DNA of 34,170 nt from Candidatus Limosilactobacillus intestinipullorum (GTDB taxonomy: Bacteria; Bacillota; Bacilli; Lactobacillales; Lactobacillaceae). Numbering within the stretch: position 1 is the first letter of the stretch; each line of letters opens with the position of its first letter. Under the pieces are notes generated by a model, which was not told the origin of the DNA, did no database searches, and saw only the letters and a list, made by a program, of their open reading frames with translations. Positions 23,146 to 31,905 of this stretch are shown piece by piece. Where the stretch lies: assembly GCA_019117185.1 (NCBI GenBank), contig DXAF01000004.1:1-34170 (forward strand). The letters are read 5' to 3'. A program made the translations under genes and the position numbers.

Positions 23146-25050
23146 TTACATGCTCGATTCTACCTTGGCTACTCGTTTAATAAATTGATGATGGTCAACT
23201 TTTGGCAAATATTTAATGAGGCGCATACTATTTAGGATCACGATTAAGATACTAAGTTCGTGGATCAACATTCCCGACGCCATTTCGATATAGCCAACGA
23301 AGAGGCCAATAAACAATAGCAAAACAGTCAGTAAAGCAATAATGATGTTTTCGTTCATATTCTTCATGGTTTGCTTTGCTAGCTGCACGCCGGCAGCTAA
23401 ACCAGCGAGGTCAGATTTGACTAGTACGAGGTCGGCAACATCCATCGCCACGTCGGTTCCCGACCCCATTGCGATCGCCACATCGGCCGCAGATAGTGCT
23501 GGACTATCATTAATGCCATCCCCCACAAAGGCCACCCGGTGTCCCTGGTGACGTTCATTTTCAATAAACTGGGCCTTATCCTTAGGAAGCATTGCAGCAT
23601 GGTATTCATCAATTGGTAGGTTTGTAGCAATTTGTGCTGCCGTTCCCACATTATCACCGGTTAGCATTACTAAGCGGCGGATCCCGAGACTCTTTAGTTG
23701 GCGTAAGGCAGCGGTGGCCTGGGGACGCAGCTGGTCTTGGATGGCGAAGATGGCCAGTGCGGTCAGGTCGGCACTAGCAAAAATAACCACCGATTTGCCG
23801 GCCTGCGCTAACCGCCGCACCGCATCATCGAGGGCGTCATCAGTGTCAACCTTGCTTTTGATCAAATCCAGGTTACCAAGGAAATACTGCTGACCGGCGA
23901 CCTGTGCCTGAATTCCCCGCCCTTTGAACGTCTGGACAGCGGTTGGGTGCAGATTATGACTAGTGGTTAGCTGCGTGATTGCTTGGGCCAAGGGGTGGTC
24001 AGACTGTTGCTCAATTGCCACTGCCTGATCAATAACTGCCTGGCGGTCCCCCCTTAGTACTTGAATCGTTTTTACCGTGGGTTGACCCTGGGTCAGAGTG
24101 CCGGTTTTATCAAAGGCCACCGTATCAACCCGGTGTAAACGGTCCATTACGTCTGATCCCTTAAACAGGATCCCCCGGCGGGCACCGTTACCGATTCCCG
24201 CTACAGTTGAAGATGGCACACCGATTACCAGGGCACCAGGACATCCCAGAACCATCACGGTAATTGCTAGACGAAAGTCGCGGGTTACCAAGCCAACAAT
24301 GATTGCCACTACCAGCACTAAGGGCGTGTAGTATTGGGAAAACTTATCAATAAATCGTTGGGTCTTGGTTTTGGAATCCTGGGCCGTTTCCACCAGGTCG
24401 ATAATCTGACCAAAGGTGGTCTCGTCCCCGGCCGCCGTTGTTTTCACGGTTACCGTACCGTTTTCAAGAATTGTCCCAGCAAAGACGTCGTCCCCTGCTT
24501 TCTTGCGTACCAAACGGGATTCACCAGTAATGCTGGCTTCGTTTACCAAGGCGGTTCCAGTAAGGACAACTCCATCAACTGGGACCTGGCTACCAGTTTT
24601 GATTAAGACTTTAGTTCCCGGGTCAAGAAAGTCAACATCTTCCTGGTGGGTACTACCATCATCACCAACGACAACGGCGGTTTGCGGTGCTAATTCCGCT
24701 AGTTGTTTGACCGCCGACCGGGTCTTTTGCAAGGTTAAGTCTTCAAGAACTTCCCCACCAATGAACAACCAGGTAACGATCGCCGCTTCGTTGTATTCAC
24801 CAATGATAAACGCACCAATAACGGCCAGGCTAACGAGGACGTCAATGGAAATCAACCGGACCTGCAAGGTTGAAATCGCGGTTAACAAGATTGGCAATAG
24901 ACCGATCACACCGGCAATCGCCATCAGGATCTGGTAGGTTAGCAGCGATTGGATACTAAACCGTGCTGCCTCAGCACTCAAGATGAGGATCGTTATCAGT
25001 AAAACGAGTGGCTTGCGGTGCTGTGTAAAAAACTGCTGAATTTTGACCAT
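23146..25050 (-). CDS. P1B-type heavy-metal-translocating ATPase
   Basis: A 634-residue P-type ATPase. In order it has N-terminal helices without an HMA domain, the actuator TGES (in ITGESRLV), the transmembrane metal motif CPG (in VLGCPGALVIGVPSS), the phosphorylation site DKTGTLTQG, SDHPLAQA (HP motif), TGDN, and GDGINDSPAL. The last helix region reads HELSILIVILNSMRL, like the HE...LNS motif of P1B-4 pumps. The motif is CPG and not the usual CPC or SPC, so metal specificity cannot be read directly. ATG at 25050 is chosen because GGAGG is 8 bases upstream. It is the first gene of the metal operon. Confidence 0.88.
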   Translation of the reverse strand: MVKIQQFFTQHRKPLVLLITILILSAEAARFSIQSLLTYQILMAIAGVIGLLPILLTAISTLQVRLISIDVLVSLAVIGAFIIGEYNEAAIVTWLFIGGEVLEDLTLQKTRSAVKQLAELAPQTAVVVGDDGSTHQEDVDFLDPGTKVLIKTGSQVPVDGVVLTGTALVNEASITGESRLVRKKAGDDVFAGTILENGTVTVKTTAAGDETTFGQIIDLVETAQDSKTKTQRFIDKFSQYYTPLVLVVAIIVGLVTRDFRLAITVMVLGCPGALVIGVPSSTVAGIGNGARRGILFKGSDVMDRLHRVDTVAFDKTGTLTQGQPTVKTIQVLRGDRQAVIDQAVAIEQQSDHPLAQAITQLTTSHNLHPTAVQTFKGRGIQAQVAGQQYFLGNLDLIKSKVDTDDALDDAVRRLAQAGKSVVIFASADLTALAIFAIQDQLRPQATAALRQLKSLGIRRLVMLTGDNVGTAAQIATNLPIDEYHAAMLPKDKAQFIENERHQGHRVAFVGDGINDSPALSAADVAIAMGSGTDVAMDVADLVLVKSDLAGLAAGVQLAKQTMKNMNENIIIALLTVLLLFIGLFVGYIEMASGMLIHELSILIVILNSMRLIKYLPKVDHHQFIKRVAKVESSM

Positions 25051-25074
25051 AAATAGCTCCTCCTTCACTATCAC

Positions 25075-25119
25075 AGTATAGGAGAAGACCGTGAAGGATA
25101 ACTTGACGATAATCAAGTT
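25075..25119 (-). promoter_or_regulatory. Crp/Fnr-type box and promoter of the metal operon
   Basis: On the minus strand AACTTGATTATCGTCAAGTT (25119-25100) is a perfect 7-bp inverted repeat containing TTGAT-N4-GTCAA, one base from the FNR consensus TTGAT-N4-ATCAA. A good -10, TATACT (25080-25075), follows 19 bases later, but no -35 hexamer is present at the right distance. With a start 7 bases after the -10, the box centre would be at -41.5, the class II activator position. Confidence 0.7.
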
Positions 25120-25150
25120 TACCAAAATAATATCAACTTAAACACGGCAC

Positions 25151-25186
25151 AAAACGACCACCCGTACAGAAGCGGGTGGCCGTTTT
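25151..25186 (-). terminator. Terminator of the HI_0552-like gene
   Basis: AAAACG-a-CCACCCG pairs with CGGGTGG-c-CGTTTT (one mismatch), close to the stop codon at 25190. The tail on the minus strand is TTTTG. Confidence 0.8.
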
Positions 25187-25189
25187 CAC

Positions 25190-25843
25190 TTAGCTGAGTT
25201 TTTCGTATAGCGGTATTAGCTCATTAATCACCGCAACAATATAGTCTTCCATGCTAGGAACTTCATCGCGCCCCCGGAAGGCAAACTTTCCTAGAAGAAA
25301 GCTCGTCTGTTGGGCCTGACAGTTAAACTCAGCTTGCCGTTGCGGGTCAGCAAGATAATCTCTTAGCGATAGGTGATCAACAAACTCCATCTCATCTTTA
25401 TCCCAGAGGTACCAATGGCTTACGTCCACTTCCTTTGACCATGCCGGCACCTGGCCCAGCAACTGGTTGTACTGGTCCGGGCTGCCTTGCCGCTGCTCGC
25501 TCTTGTAGTGTTGAAACATCAGGTAAACTTGAAACTGTTTCTTATCCAACATGACACCGATACAGGGGTTGTGGTCGGCTAACGTGGCCAGTCGATACGA
25601 TGCCCAGTAGTGGTCACGAAGGTTCCAGCCGTTGGTCCAACTTTCGACATGAACCTTCGCAAACCGTCCAGCGGGCAACTGTTTAGCAACCATTTGATTA
25701 ACCTGTTTCCAGACTTGCCAAACCGCCTTGAACTGAGCTTTTAAGCTAGCCACTTCTTCTGGCGTGTGAGTGACCTTTAGCTTTTTAAATGAGAATTCCG
25801 GTTGGTCAAAAATTGCAAACATTTCAGCGGTTAATGCGGTCAT
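25190..25843 (-). CDS. HI_0552-like conserved protein of unknown function
   Basis: A 217-residue soluble protein without signal peptide or helices that look membranous. Conserved-looking parts include KVHVESWTNGWNLRDHYWASYR and FRGRDEVPSMEDYIV. I believe it matches the HI_0552 family found in lactobacilli and Haemophilus, whose function is not established; this is from memory of the pattern. AAAGGA is 9 bases before the ATG. It is 26 bases after the DUF3021 gene and may end that operon. Confidence 0.6.
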   Translation of the reverse strand: MTALTAEMFAIFDQPEFSFKKLKVTHTPEEVASLKAQFKAVWQVWKQVNQMVAKQLPAGRFAKVHVESWTNGWNLRDHYWASYRLATLADHNPCIGVMLDKKQFQVYLMFQHYKSEQRQGSPDQYNQLLGQVPAWSKEVDVSHWYLWDKDEMEFVDHLSLRDYLADPQRQAEFNCQAQQTSFLLGKFAFRGRDEVPSMEDYIVAVINELIPLYEKLS

Positions 25844-25869
25844 TGGGATCGGTCCTTTCTGTTGACTAA

Positions 25870-26244
25870 TTACTTACGGTCATTCAAGCGCTGATTAATA
25901 CGGTTAACATCATTACCCTGGTTTAACCGCATTAACCCCCAAATAATTAGGTAGATTACAATTACCATTATTAAAGTAATTAGGTCAAAATGCCAATGAT
26001 TAATCCACACCATCACCGCAACCAACCCACAAGTGATCGCAAAATGAACCAATAAGGCGATTGAATACCCGAGCTCAAAGTTGAAGACTAAACTAGCAAT
26101 TCCAATTAATCCTGAAATAACCAAGATGCTGGCCGTATTAAGCATGGTTGGCACTGTCGACTGGATTCGTAAGCTTAAAACAATTAAGTAGGCTACTGCA
26201 CCGTAACCTGCTCCTGCACAAAAACGTTTTAAAAAAAGTCGCAT
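25870..26244 (-). CDS. DUF3021 membrane protein
   Basis: A 124-residue protein of four hydrophobic helices with a short basic tail (NQRLNDRK). Its place, 9 bases after a LytTR regulator and downstream of an ABC transporter, is the standard context of DUF3021. In that context the membrane protein is thought to restrain or modulate the LytTR partner; the mechanism is not known. Confidence 0.8.
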   Translation of the reverse strand: MRLFLKRFCAGAGYGAVAYLIVLSLRIQSTVPTMLNTASILVISGLIGIASLVFNFELGYSIALLVHFAITCGLVAVMVWINHWHFDLITLIMVIVIYLIIWGLMRLNQGNDVNRINQRLNDRK

Positions 26245-26253
26245 TCAATTCAC

Positions 26254-26709
26254 CTACAATCCTAAATATTCCTTTATTACCGGTACGTACCGCCGGCTAA
26301 TTGATGTTTTAATATTCGGCCCCAGCCTGGCAATCATTGTGCCAGAAAAGCCATTTTCAACCGACTGCAGGTAATCCATGTTTATAATAGCGTACCGCGA
26401 AACTTGGATGAATTTGGGATCGGTTAAGCGCTCTTGAATCTCCTTGAGCCGGCCGGTGGTTTTGATTGCTCGGCCCTTAGTGTAAAAGGTTAGTTCCCGC
26501 TGGTTAACCTCTACCATCAGCAAGTCGACTGTCTTAATAATTAGAAATTGGTCAGCGGTCTTAATGGGGATCGTTGGCACCGGTCCTTGCCTAAATTCTG
26601 CTAAATAGTCCATTAACCGGTTAACCCTAGTAGTACGCGACTTACTAAGAACTCGTACTTCGATATCATCGTCTTTGACCCTATTAGATTGCTGGTAAGT
26701 AATTTTCAA
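26254..26709 (-). CDS. LytTR-family DNA-binding regulator
   Basis: A 151-residue protein with no receiver domain. The C-terminal LytTR domain includes VDLLMVEVNQRELTFYTKGRAIKTTGRLKEIQERL and ISRYAIINMDYLQSVENGFSGTMIARL. The family binds direct repeats upstream of its own operon. Start TTG at 26709 has AAAGGGG 8 bases upstream. It follows the broken ABC permease by 18 bases and precedes DUF3021. Confidence 0.88.
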   Translation of the reverse strand: MKITYQQSNRVKDDDIEVRVLSKSRTTRVNRLMDYLAEFRQGPVPTIPIKTADQFLIIKTVDLLMVEVNQRELTFYTKGRAIKTTGRLKEIQERLTDPKFIQVSRYAIINMDYLQSVENGFSGTMIARLGPNIKTSISRRYVPVIKEYLGL

Positions 26710-26727
26710 TATCCCAGCCCCTTTGAC

Positions 26728-27580
26728 TTAATTTCGTTTATATTTTAGCCGATTGATCACCACGTATGCAATTAGACCCACTAATGATGCAACGAAAACG
26801 AGCCATAAGTTATTACCAATCGATAGTAAATGGTCATTGATACTTATCTTAATCCCCAAAAATTTAGTAAACTCATCCCGCATTGTCTCGGGAATATCAC
26901 TAGTCACGTAATGGTCCATTAAAATTCCGCGGTATGAAGCTGCAACATAGGCTCCGGGAAATAATTTAATAAATCGCTGTGCCCCATCGGAAAGCAGCCC
27001 CATGGGCATATATGTGGCCACCATAAATCCCATTAACGTTCCAATTAGGGTAGCAATTCGGCTATAGGTAGTATGGGTGTTAATAAATTAAACAATTACT
27101 AAACTAAACATCGTTGCAAAAGCCGTGTTAACAATTGTCACTACTAGTAATGAGAGAAGCATATTAGCAGTGACAATTAGTTTATCCTGTAAATTGAAGT
27201 ACATCACCGTAATTGCAAAAACGACCACCTGCATGATAAAGCTGACCAGGGCAGTACTCAAAAAGTACGATAATGAGATCCTTAGTGGTGACATTGCCGT
27301 CATCCGAAAATCCCAGGTAACGTTGTTACTGCGATCACTAACCAGTTGTCCCATCACAGCAAAGGCAGTTGTGATCCCGGTAATTGCTAGGATTCCCCCC
27401 AACCATCCATGCATCAAGCATGGGGGTAATATTTTTAACGTTATTCCATGACGATGATAAATTCTTTTGAAGGAAGCAAATATAAATAAAAAAGGAAATC
27501 AGGGCCCCAATCAATGACATTACGACCCCGGTGTGGTTTCTAAAATAAAGTTTAATGTTTCGTTGTGCTAATGCTAGCAT
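26728..27580 (-). pseudogene. ABC-2 type transporter permease, broken
   Basis: The frame begins at ATG 27580, overlapping the ATPase stop codon (TAATG), and can be followed to TAA at 26728. It has about six hydrophobic helices of the ABC-2 type. Two lesions are visible. A run of six Gs (27395-27400 on the plus strand as C) has one base too many, turning WMVGGILAITG into WMVGGNPSNY and ending in TGA soon after. An in-frame TAA also lies at 27088-27090, between SLVIV and FINTHTTYS. The export function of the operon is therefore probably lost, unless both lesions are sequencing errors or the homopolymer slips. Confidence 0.85.
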
Positions 27581-28425
27581 TATTGGAGCTCCTTTCCGGT
27601 GATTGCGATAAAGGCATCATTTAGTGCCCCTTCTCGATACTCAAAGGTTAACAGTTTATCTTTATAATGTTCAATTAGTTTAATTGCCGCCAGTGAGTCG
27701 ACATCGCTAAATAGGTAGCTCTTACTGGCAACCCGATGTCCGCCATCAAGTTGGGGGTCCTTAGTAAAGACTAACTTTAATTCAGTCTGGGCATACTTTC
27801 GACGTAGCTCATCAGCGGAACCCTGTGCTAAAACGTGCCCGTTTTCTAGTACATAGATTAAATCTGCTTCATTGGCCTCCTCAAGGTAATGCGTAGTTAG
27901 AAAAATAGTCAATTTTTGCTCTTTTTGTAGTTTTTTTAGCAGTGTCCAAATTACATTCCGTGTTTGAATATCTAACCCCATTGTTGGCTCATCCAGGAAA
28001 AGTAGATCCGGGTGGTTAAGTAGTGCCCGGGCAATATCAACTCGTCGCTTTTGCCCCCCGGAAAGCGTTCCGTAGCGCTGGTTAGTATACTTAGTTAACC
28101 CGATTAATTTAATCAATTCTGTGATCCAATTATGATCGACGTTGCGATCCATCTTGGCACGACTTACTAAGTTCTCCATCACCGTCAAATTGGCGTCTAG
28201 GATACTGGATTGAAACACGATCCCGGTTTTTAACCCACTTGCGTAGGAAATTACGCCGGAAGTCGGCTTTAAAAGGCCCGTGAGCATCTTCATGGTCGTT
28301 GATTTACCAGCGCCATTGGTTCCAAGGTACGCTACTAGCGCACCTTGGGGAATTACAATGTTTAAATTGTCAATGGCGGTTTTGGGTCCGTATTTTTTCG
28401 TCAACCCTTGTGTTGTTATTAACAT
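27580..28425 (-). CDS. ABC transporter ATP-binding protein (ABC-2 exporter type)
   Basis: A 281-residue ATPase with Walker A GTNGAGKST (about residues 36-44), signature LSGGQKRR, Walker B LLFLDEPTMGLD and H-loop TTHYLEEA. It probably energised the ABC-2 permease directly downstream. I prefer ATG at 28425 because GAGG lies 8 bases upstream; GTG at 28434 overlaps the RBS. The gene is intact although its permease is not. Confidence 0.9.
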   Translation of the reverse strand: MLITTQGLTKKYGPKTAIDNLNIVIPQGALVAYLGTNGAGKSTTMKMLTGLLKPTSGVISYASGLKTGIVFQSSILDANLTVMENLVSRAKMDRNVDHNWITELIKLIGLTKYTNQRYGTLSGGQKRRVDIARALLNHPDLLFLDEPTMGLDIQTRNVIWTLLKKLQKEQKLTIFLTTHYLEEANEADLIYVLENGHVLAQGSADELRRKYAQTELKLVFTKDPQLDGGHRVASKSYLFSDVDSLAAIKLIEHYKDKLLTFEYREGALNDAFIAITGKELQ

Positions 28426-28577
28426 TTCTCTCACCTCTTGGCATTATTTAACAACAATGTCGTGACGAATGGGATAAATTACGGGTCAGTGGTAATTATC
28501 GTGGTACCAAATGCAAAAAAATAACGCTGAGTTTCGACATGACCTACTTCTCTATGAGCACTTGTCAAGTATTAAAA

Positions 28578-28620
28578 GAACCACTAAGTAGATAAAATCA
28601 TTATCTTAACCTAGTGGTTC
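28578..28620 (-). terminator. Terminator-like hairpin between the ABC operon and the DUF3114-like gene
   Basis: GAACCACTA pairs with TAGTGGTTC with more pairing inside, and there is a T-run on both sides (TTTTTT on the plus strand, CTTTT on the minus strand). It follows the minus-strand DUF3114-like gene. Confidence 0.75.
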
Positions 28621-28625
28621 ATTTT

Positions 28626-29552
28626 TTAATAATGGTACTTAAGAAAGTTAGCAATTCCCCGGTTGGGCCCGTGACTGGCATGCTGCCAATCAACAAACTC
28701 CGGGTACAACCGTTGGCGGTCCTCTGGGGACAAACTTTGCCACACCGCAACGTCATTAGCTCCCCGGACCACGTCAACAAACCGGCTGGCCGGTGGTGCA
28801 GGATACGCCCGCTTTGCCCGCCGCCGAATTAAAGAATCGGCGGGCTGGTGAACGTCTAAGCGCTGGTGAGTTTTTCGTAGCCAGGGGTACACGAAGTATT
28901 GGCCATGTGGCACCCCGTAATTAAAGGACTCCGTGTTGGCAATTACCGCTAGCTGGGCCAGTGCATATGCCGTTGGCGCGCTGATGACCTGATTAGTCGG
29001 CCCAACTCGGTACTGGTCCCATTCACTCACAAAGGCCCCCGTATCAATATTAACGATCAGTTCGATCATCCGAGCCGGGTTCCGGGTTAGCCGCCATGAA
29101 TTGCGGAGTAACTGGACCTTCATATTCCGTGGGTAGTCAAACTGTCCTGGGCAGCGATTATGGTAACGACTACTGGTTTGGTAATCTAGTCTTAACCGGT
29201 AAGTACGGGTGAAGGCCAACAATTTCTGGTAGTCACTAACCCCCGGAAATGCGCGAATGGCATTCAAGTAAAATAGGTCGAGGTAGCTACGAAAGAGGTG
29301 CAGGTGGTGGCCAAGCTCATCTTGTCTAAGGCCGGCATTGGTCCGGTATTCTCGTATAACTAACTGCCGGAAAGCCGCAAAGAAGGGGTCAACTGGTGCG
29401 AGCTTTAGCTGACGCAGCCGCGGTGTGATTTGCAAAAAGCCGTTATCATCTACTCTAGCTTGAAAAATATCACGGAGAACTTGTTGCAATCGGTCACGTG
29501 GCGGCCCGGGTCGGCTAATAATTTGTTGTAACTCTTGGTTAATAATCGTCAT
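28626..29552 (-). CDS. Conserved protein of unknown function, DUF3114-like
   Basis: A 308-residue soluble protein, rich in Arg, without signal peptide. Conserved-looking segments are NRCPGQFDYPRNMKVQLLRNSW, NIDTGAFVSEWDQY and ESFNYGVPHGQYFVYPW, which I associate with DUF3114, a family restricted mostly to lactic acid bacteria with no known function. GGGGTG precedes ATG 29552. It is divergent from the alpha-galactosidase gene. Confidence 0.6.
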   Translation of the reverse strand: MTIINQELQQIISRPGPPRDRLQQVLRDIFQARVDDNGFLQITPRLRQLKLAPVDPFFAAFRQLVIREYRTNAGLRQDELGHHLHLFRSYLDLFYLNAIRAFPGVSDYQKLLAFTRTYRLRLDYQTSSRYHNRCPGQFDYPRNMKVQLLRNSWRLTRNPARMIELIVNIDTGAFVSEWDQYRVGPTNQVISAPTAYALAQLAVIANTESFNYGVPHGQYFVYPWLRKTHQRLDVHQPADSLIRRRAKRAYPAPPASRFVDVVRGANDVAVWQSLSPEDRQRLYPEFVDWQHASHGPNRGIANFLKYHY

Positions 29553-29609
29553 TTATAACACCCCACAAAATGTGCACTTCTCCTCACATTTAATCATTCT
29601 CGTTCCACT

Positions 29610-29625
29610 TTTAAAGCGCTACAAT
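29610..29625. promoter_or_regulatory. Possible cre (CcpA) site before the alpha-galactosidase gene
   Basis: TTAAAGCGCTACAA contains the AAAGCGCT core of the CcpA operator and matches about 10 of 14 positions of TGAAAGCGCTTTCA. It lies about 45 bases before the ATG, in the promoter region, where repression by preferred sugars would be expected. Confidence 0.4.
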
Positions 29626-29658
29626 CTGGTTGAAATAAGGAAAGGGAGTACCGTTAAC

Positions 29659-31896
29659 ATGCCAATTAAATTTCATCAAGATAGCCACGAATTCCACTTA
29701 TATAATGACCAAATCAGCTACATTATCAAGGTACTACGCAACGACCAGCTTGGCCAGCTTTACTTTGGTCGTCGTGTCCCAGATCGGGCCGACCACTCCT
29801 ACCTTGTCGAAAACGGCTACCGACCGATGATGAGCTATGTTTATGATAACGACTACGATTTTTCGCTGGGCAATGTCAAACAAGAGTACCCTGCGTATGG
29901 GACGACGGACTACCGGATGCCAGCAGTCGAAATCAAACAGCCAAACGGCAGTACCATAACCAACTTTCGTTACCAGTCCCACCGGATCTACGATGGGAAA
30001 CCTAAACTAGCCGGTCTTCCCGCAACCTATGTTGAAGATGCTCGTGAAGCCACCACCCTTGAGATCCTGCTTCATGATGACGTGCTTGACGTGGACTTAA
30101 CGCTTATCTATACGATTTTCGCCCACCGCAACACGATTGCCCGCAGCGCCCGCTTTGCTAACCATGGCAGCCAAGCCTACCAGCTAACGACCGCTATGAG
30201 TCTCAACCTCGACCTTCCTGATGACGACTACGACTGGATGCAATTCTCGGGTGCGTGGGGCCGGGAACGCCAGCTAAAGACAAGTCACCTCCGCCCCGGG
30301 ATTCAGTCGGTTGGTAGTACCCGTGGTGCTTCTAGTCACATGCAAAATCCCTTTGTCATCCTCAAGCGGCCACACACGGATGAGTTTCAGGGTGAGGCGT
30401 ACGGCTTTTCACTCGTCTACAGTGGCAACTTTTTAGCCCAAGCCCAAGTCGATGCCTATAAGGTTACCCGCGTGCAATTAGGGATCAACCCCTTCCATTT
30501 CTCCTGGAAACTGGCACCTAATCAGACATTTCAGACGCCAGAAGCTGTGATGGTTTATACCAGTACTGGCCTTAACCAACTCAGCCAGACCTACCACCGG
30601 CTCTACCAGGAACGTCTAGCCCGGGGGTATTGGCGCGACCGGCCTCGACCGATCCTGGTCAACAACTGGGAAGCCACCTACTTTGACTTTACGGAAGACA
30701 AGCTCGCCAACCTTGCTAAGCAGGCGCAAAAGCTTGGCATCGAGCTCTTCGTCCTTGATGACGGCTGGTTTGGTAAACGAACCAAGGAAAACGCGGGGCT
30801 CGGTGACTGGTGGGTTAACCGGGACCGCCTGCCAAACGGCATCAGCGGATTAGCTGACCAGGTTCACCGGTTGGGGATGATGTTCGGTCTCTGGTTTGAG
30901 CCCGAAATGACCAATCAGGATAGTGACCTTTACCGGAACCACCCCGACTACATCATTCAGACCCCTGACCGCCACTCTTCACAAGGGCGCCGGCAATACG
31001 TCCTTGATTTCTCCCGCCCAGAAGTTGTTGACTACGTTCACGACCTGATAGCAAAGGTTTTACGTAACGGTCACGTTGATTATGTCAAATGGGATATGAA
31101 CCGTAACATTACGGAATGTTTCTCCTCAGCTTACCCAGCTGACCAGCAAGGCGAAATCTTCCACCGTTACATTCTCGGGGTCTACCACCTCTATGAGCAA
31201 TTAATCCAGGAGTTCCCCAAGACCCTCTTTGAGTCTTGTGCCTCTGGTGGTGGCCGGTTTGACGCGGGGATGCTGTACTATGCTCCCCAAGCTTGGACTA
31301 GTGACGATTCTGACGCCATCGAGCGCCTTAAGATCCAGACGGGGACTTCATATTGTTACCCAACCAGTGCAATGGGTGCCCACGTTTCCGTTTGCCCCAA
31401 CGAACAGGTTAACCGAAACACCCCACTAAAGACCCGTGGTGACGTTGCCTTCTTTGGTGACCTGGGTTACGAACTTGACCTTACCAAGCTAAGCCCAGAT
31501 GAACTTGCGCAAATCACTGGTCAGATTAAGTTAATGAAGCGTTACCGGACGCTCTTTCAATACGGTCGTTTTTACCGGCTGAAGAGCCCGTTTGACGGTA
31601 ACATTACTGCTTGGTTAGTGGTGGCTCCTGACCAGCAGCACGCCATTATGGGTTACTTTAAGGTCCTTAATGATGTTAACGCTGCGTACCGAATCCAGCG
31701 TATTCCGGGCCTTGATCCTGAACAAAAATACCACGTTTTTGAAGAAGCTGGTACCGAATGTGGAACATTCACTGGTAGTGAATTGGCCAACATCGGTCTG
31801 GTTACCTCAGATGCCGAATCTGAGCAATCCGCCGCTACTCGTGACGTCCCTGACTTCTACAGTCGCCTGTTTATCCTGGAAGCACAGAAAGAATGA
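29659..31896 (+). CDS. melA: Alpha-galactosidase, GH36
   Basis: A 745-residue cytoplasmic enzyme, the usual length for lactobacillal GH36. A beta-sandwich N-terminal domain is followed by a TIM barrel with LDDGWFGKR, WFEPEM, KWDMNRN (nucleophile Asp479) and WTSDDSDAIERL (acid/base Asp in 549-552). SCASGGGRFD contributes Cys and Gly to substrate binding. It hydrolyses terminal alpha-1,6 galactosides such as melibiose, raffinose and stachyose. ATG at 29659 has GGGAG 10 bases upstream; the longer in-frame start at 29572 would overlap the promoter region. It is followed 9 bases later by a membrane protein gene. Confidence 0.93.
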   Translation: MPIKFHQDSHEFHLYNDQISYIIKVLRNDQLGQLYFGRRVPDRADHSYLVENGYRPMMSYVYDNDYDFSLGNVKQEYPAYGTTDYRMPAVEIKQPNGSTITNFRYQSHRIYDGKPKLAGLPATYVEDAREATTLEILLHDDVLDVDLTLIYTIFAHRNTIARSARFANHGSQAYQLTTAMSLNLDLPDDDYDWMQFSGAWGRERQLKTSHLRPGIQSVGSTRGASSHMQNPFVILKRPHTDEFQGEAYGFSLVYSGNFLAQAQVDAYKVTRVQLGINPFHFSWKLAPNQTFQTPEAVMVYTSTGLNQLSQTYHRLYQERLARGYWRDRPRPILVNNWEATYFDFTEDKLANLAKQAQKLGIELFVLDDGWFGKRTKENAGLGDWWVNRDRLPNGISGLADQVHRLGMMFGLWFEPEMTNQDSDLYRNHPDYIIQTPDRHSSQGRRQYVLDFSRPEVVDYVHDLIAKVLRNGHVDYVKWDMNRNITECFSSAYPADQQGEIFHRYILGVYHLYEQLIQEFPKTLFESCASGGGRFDAGMLYYAPQAWTSDDSDAIERLKIQTGTSYCYPTSAMGAHVSVCPNEQVNRNTPLKTRGDVAFFGDLGYELDLTKLSPDELAQITGQIKLMKRYRTLFQYGRFYRLKSPFDGNITAWLVVAPDQQHAIMGYFKVLNDVNAAYRIQRIPGLDPEQKYHVFEEAGTECGTFTGSELANIGLVTSDAESEQSAATRDVPDFYSRLFILEAQKE

Positions 31897-31905
31897 GGTA
31901 AAACT

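Noticed and set aside
20552..25050. A larger defence island around the FRG gene
   Set aside because: Its neighbours are an IS element and a metal-homeostasis operon; no restriction, Abi, toxin-antitoxin or CRISPR genes are present.
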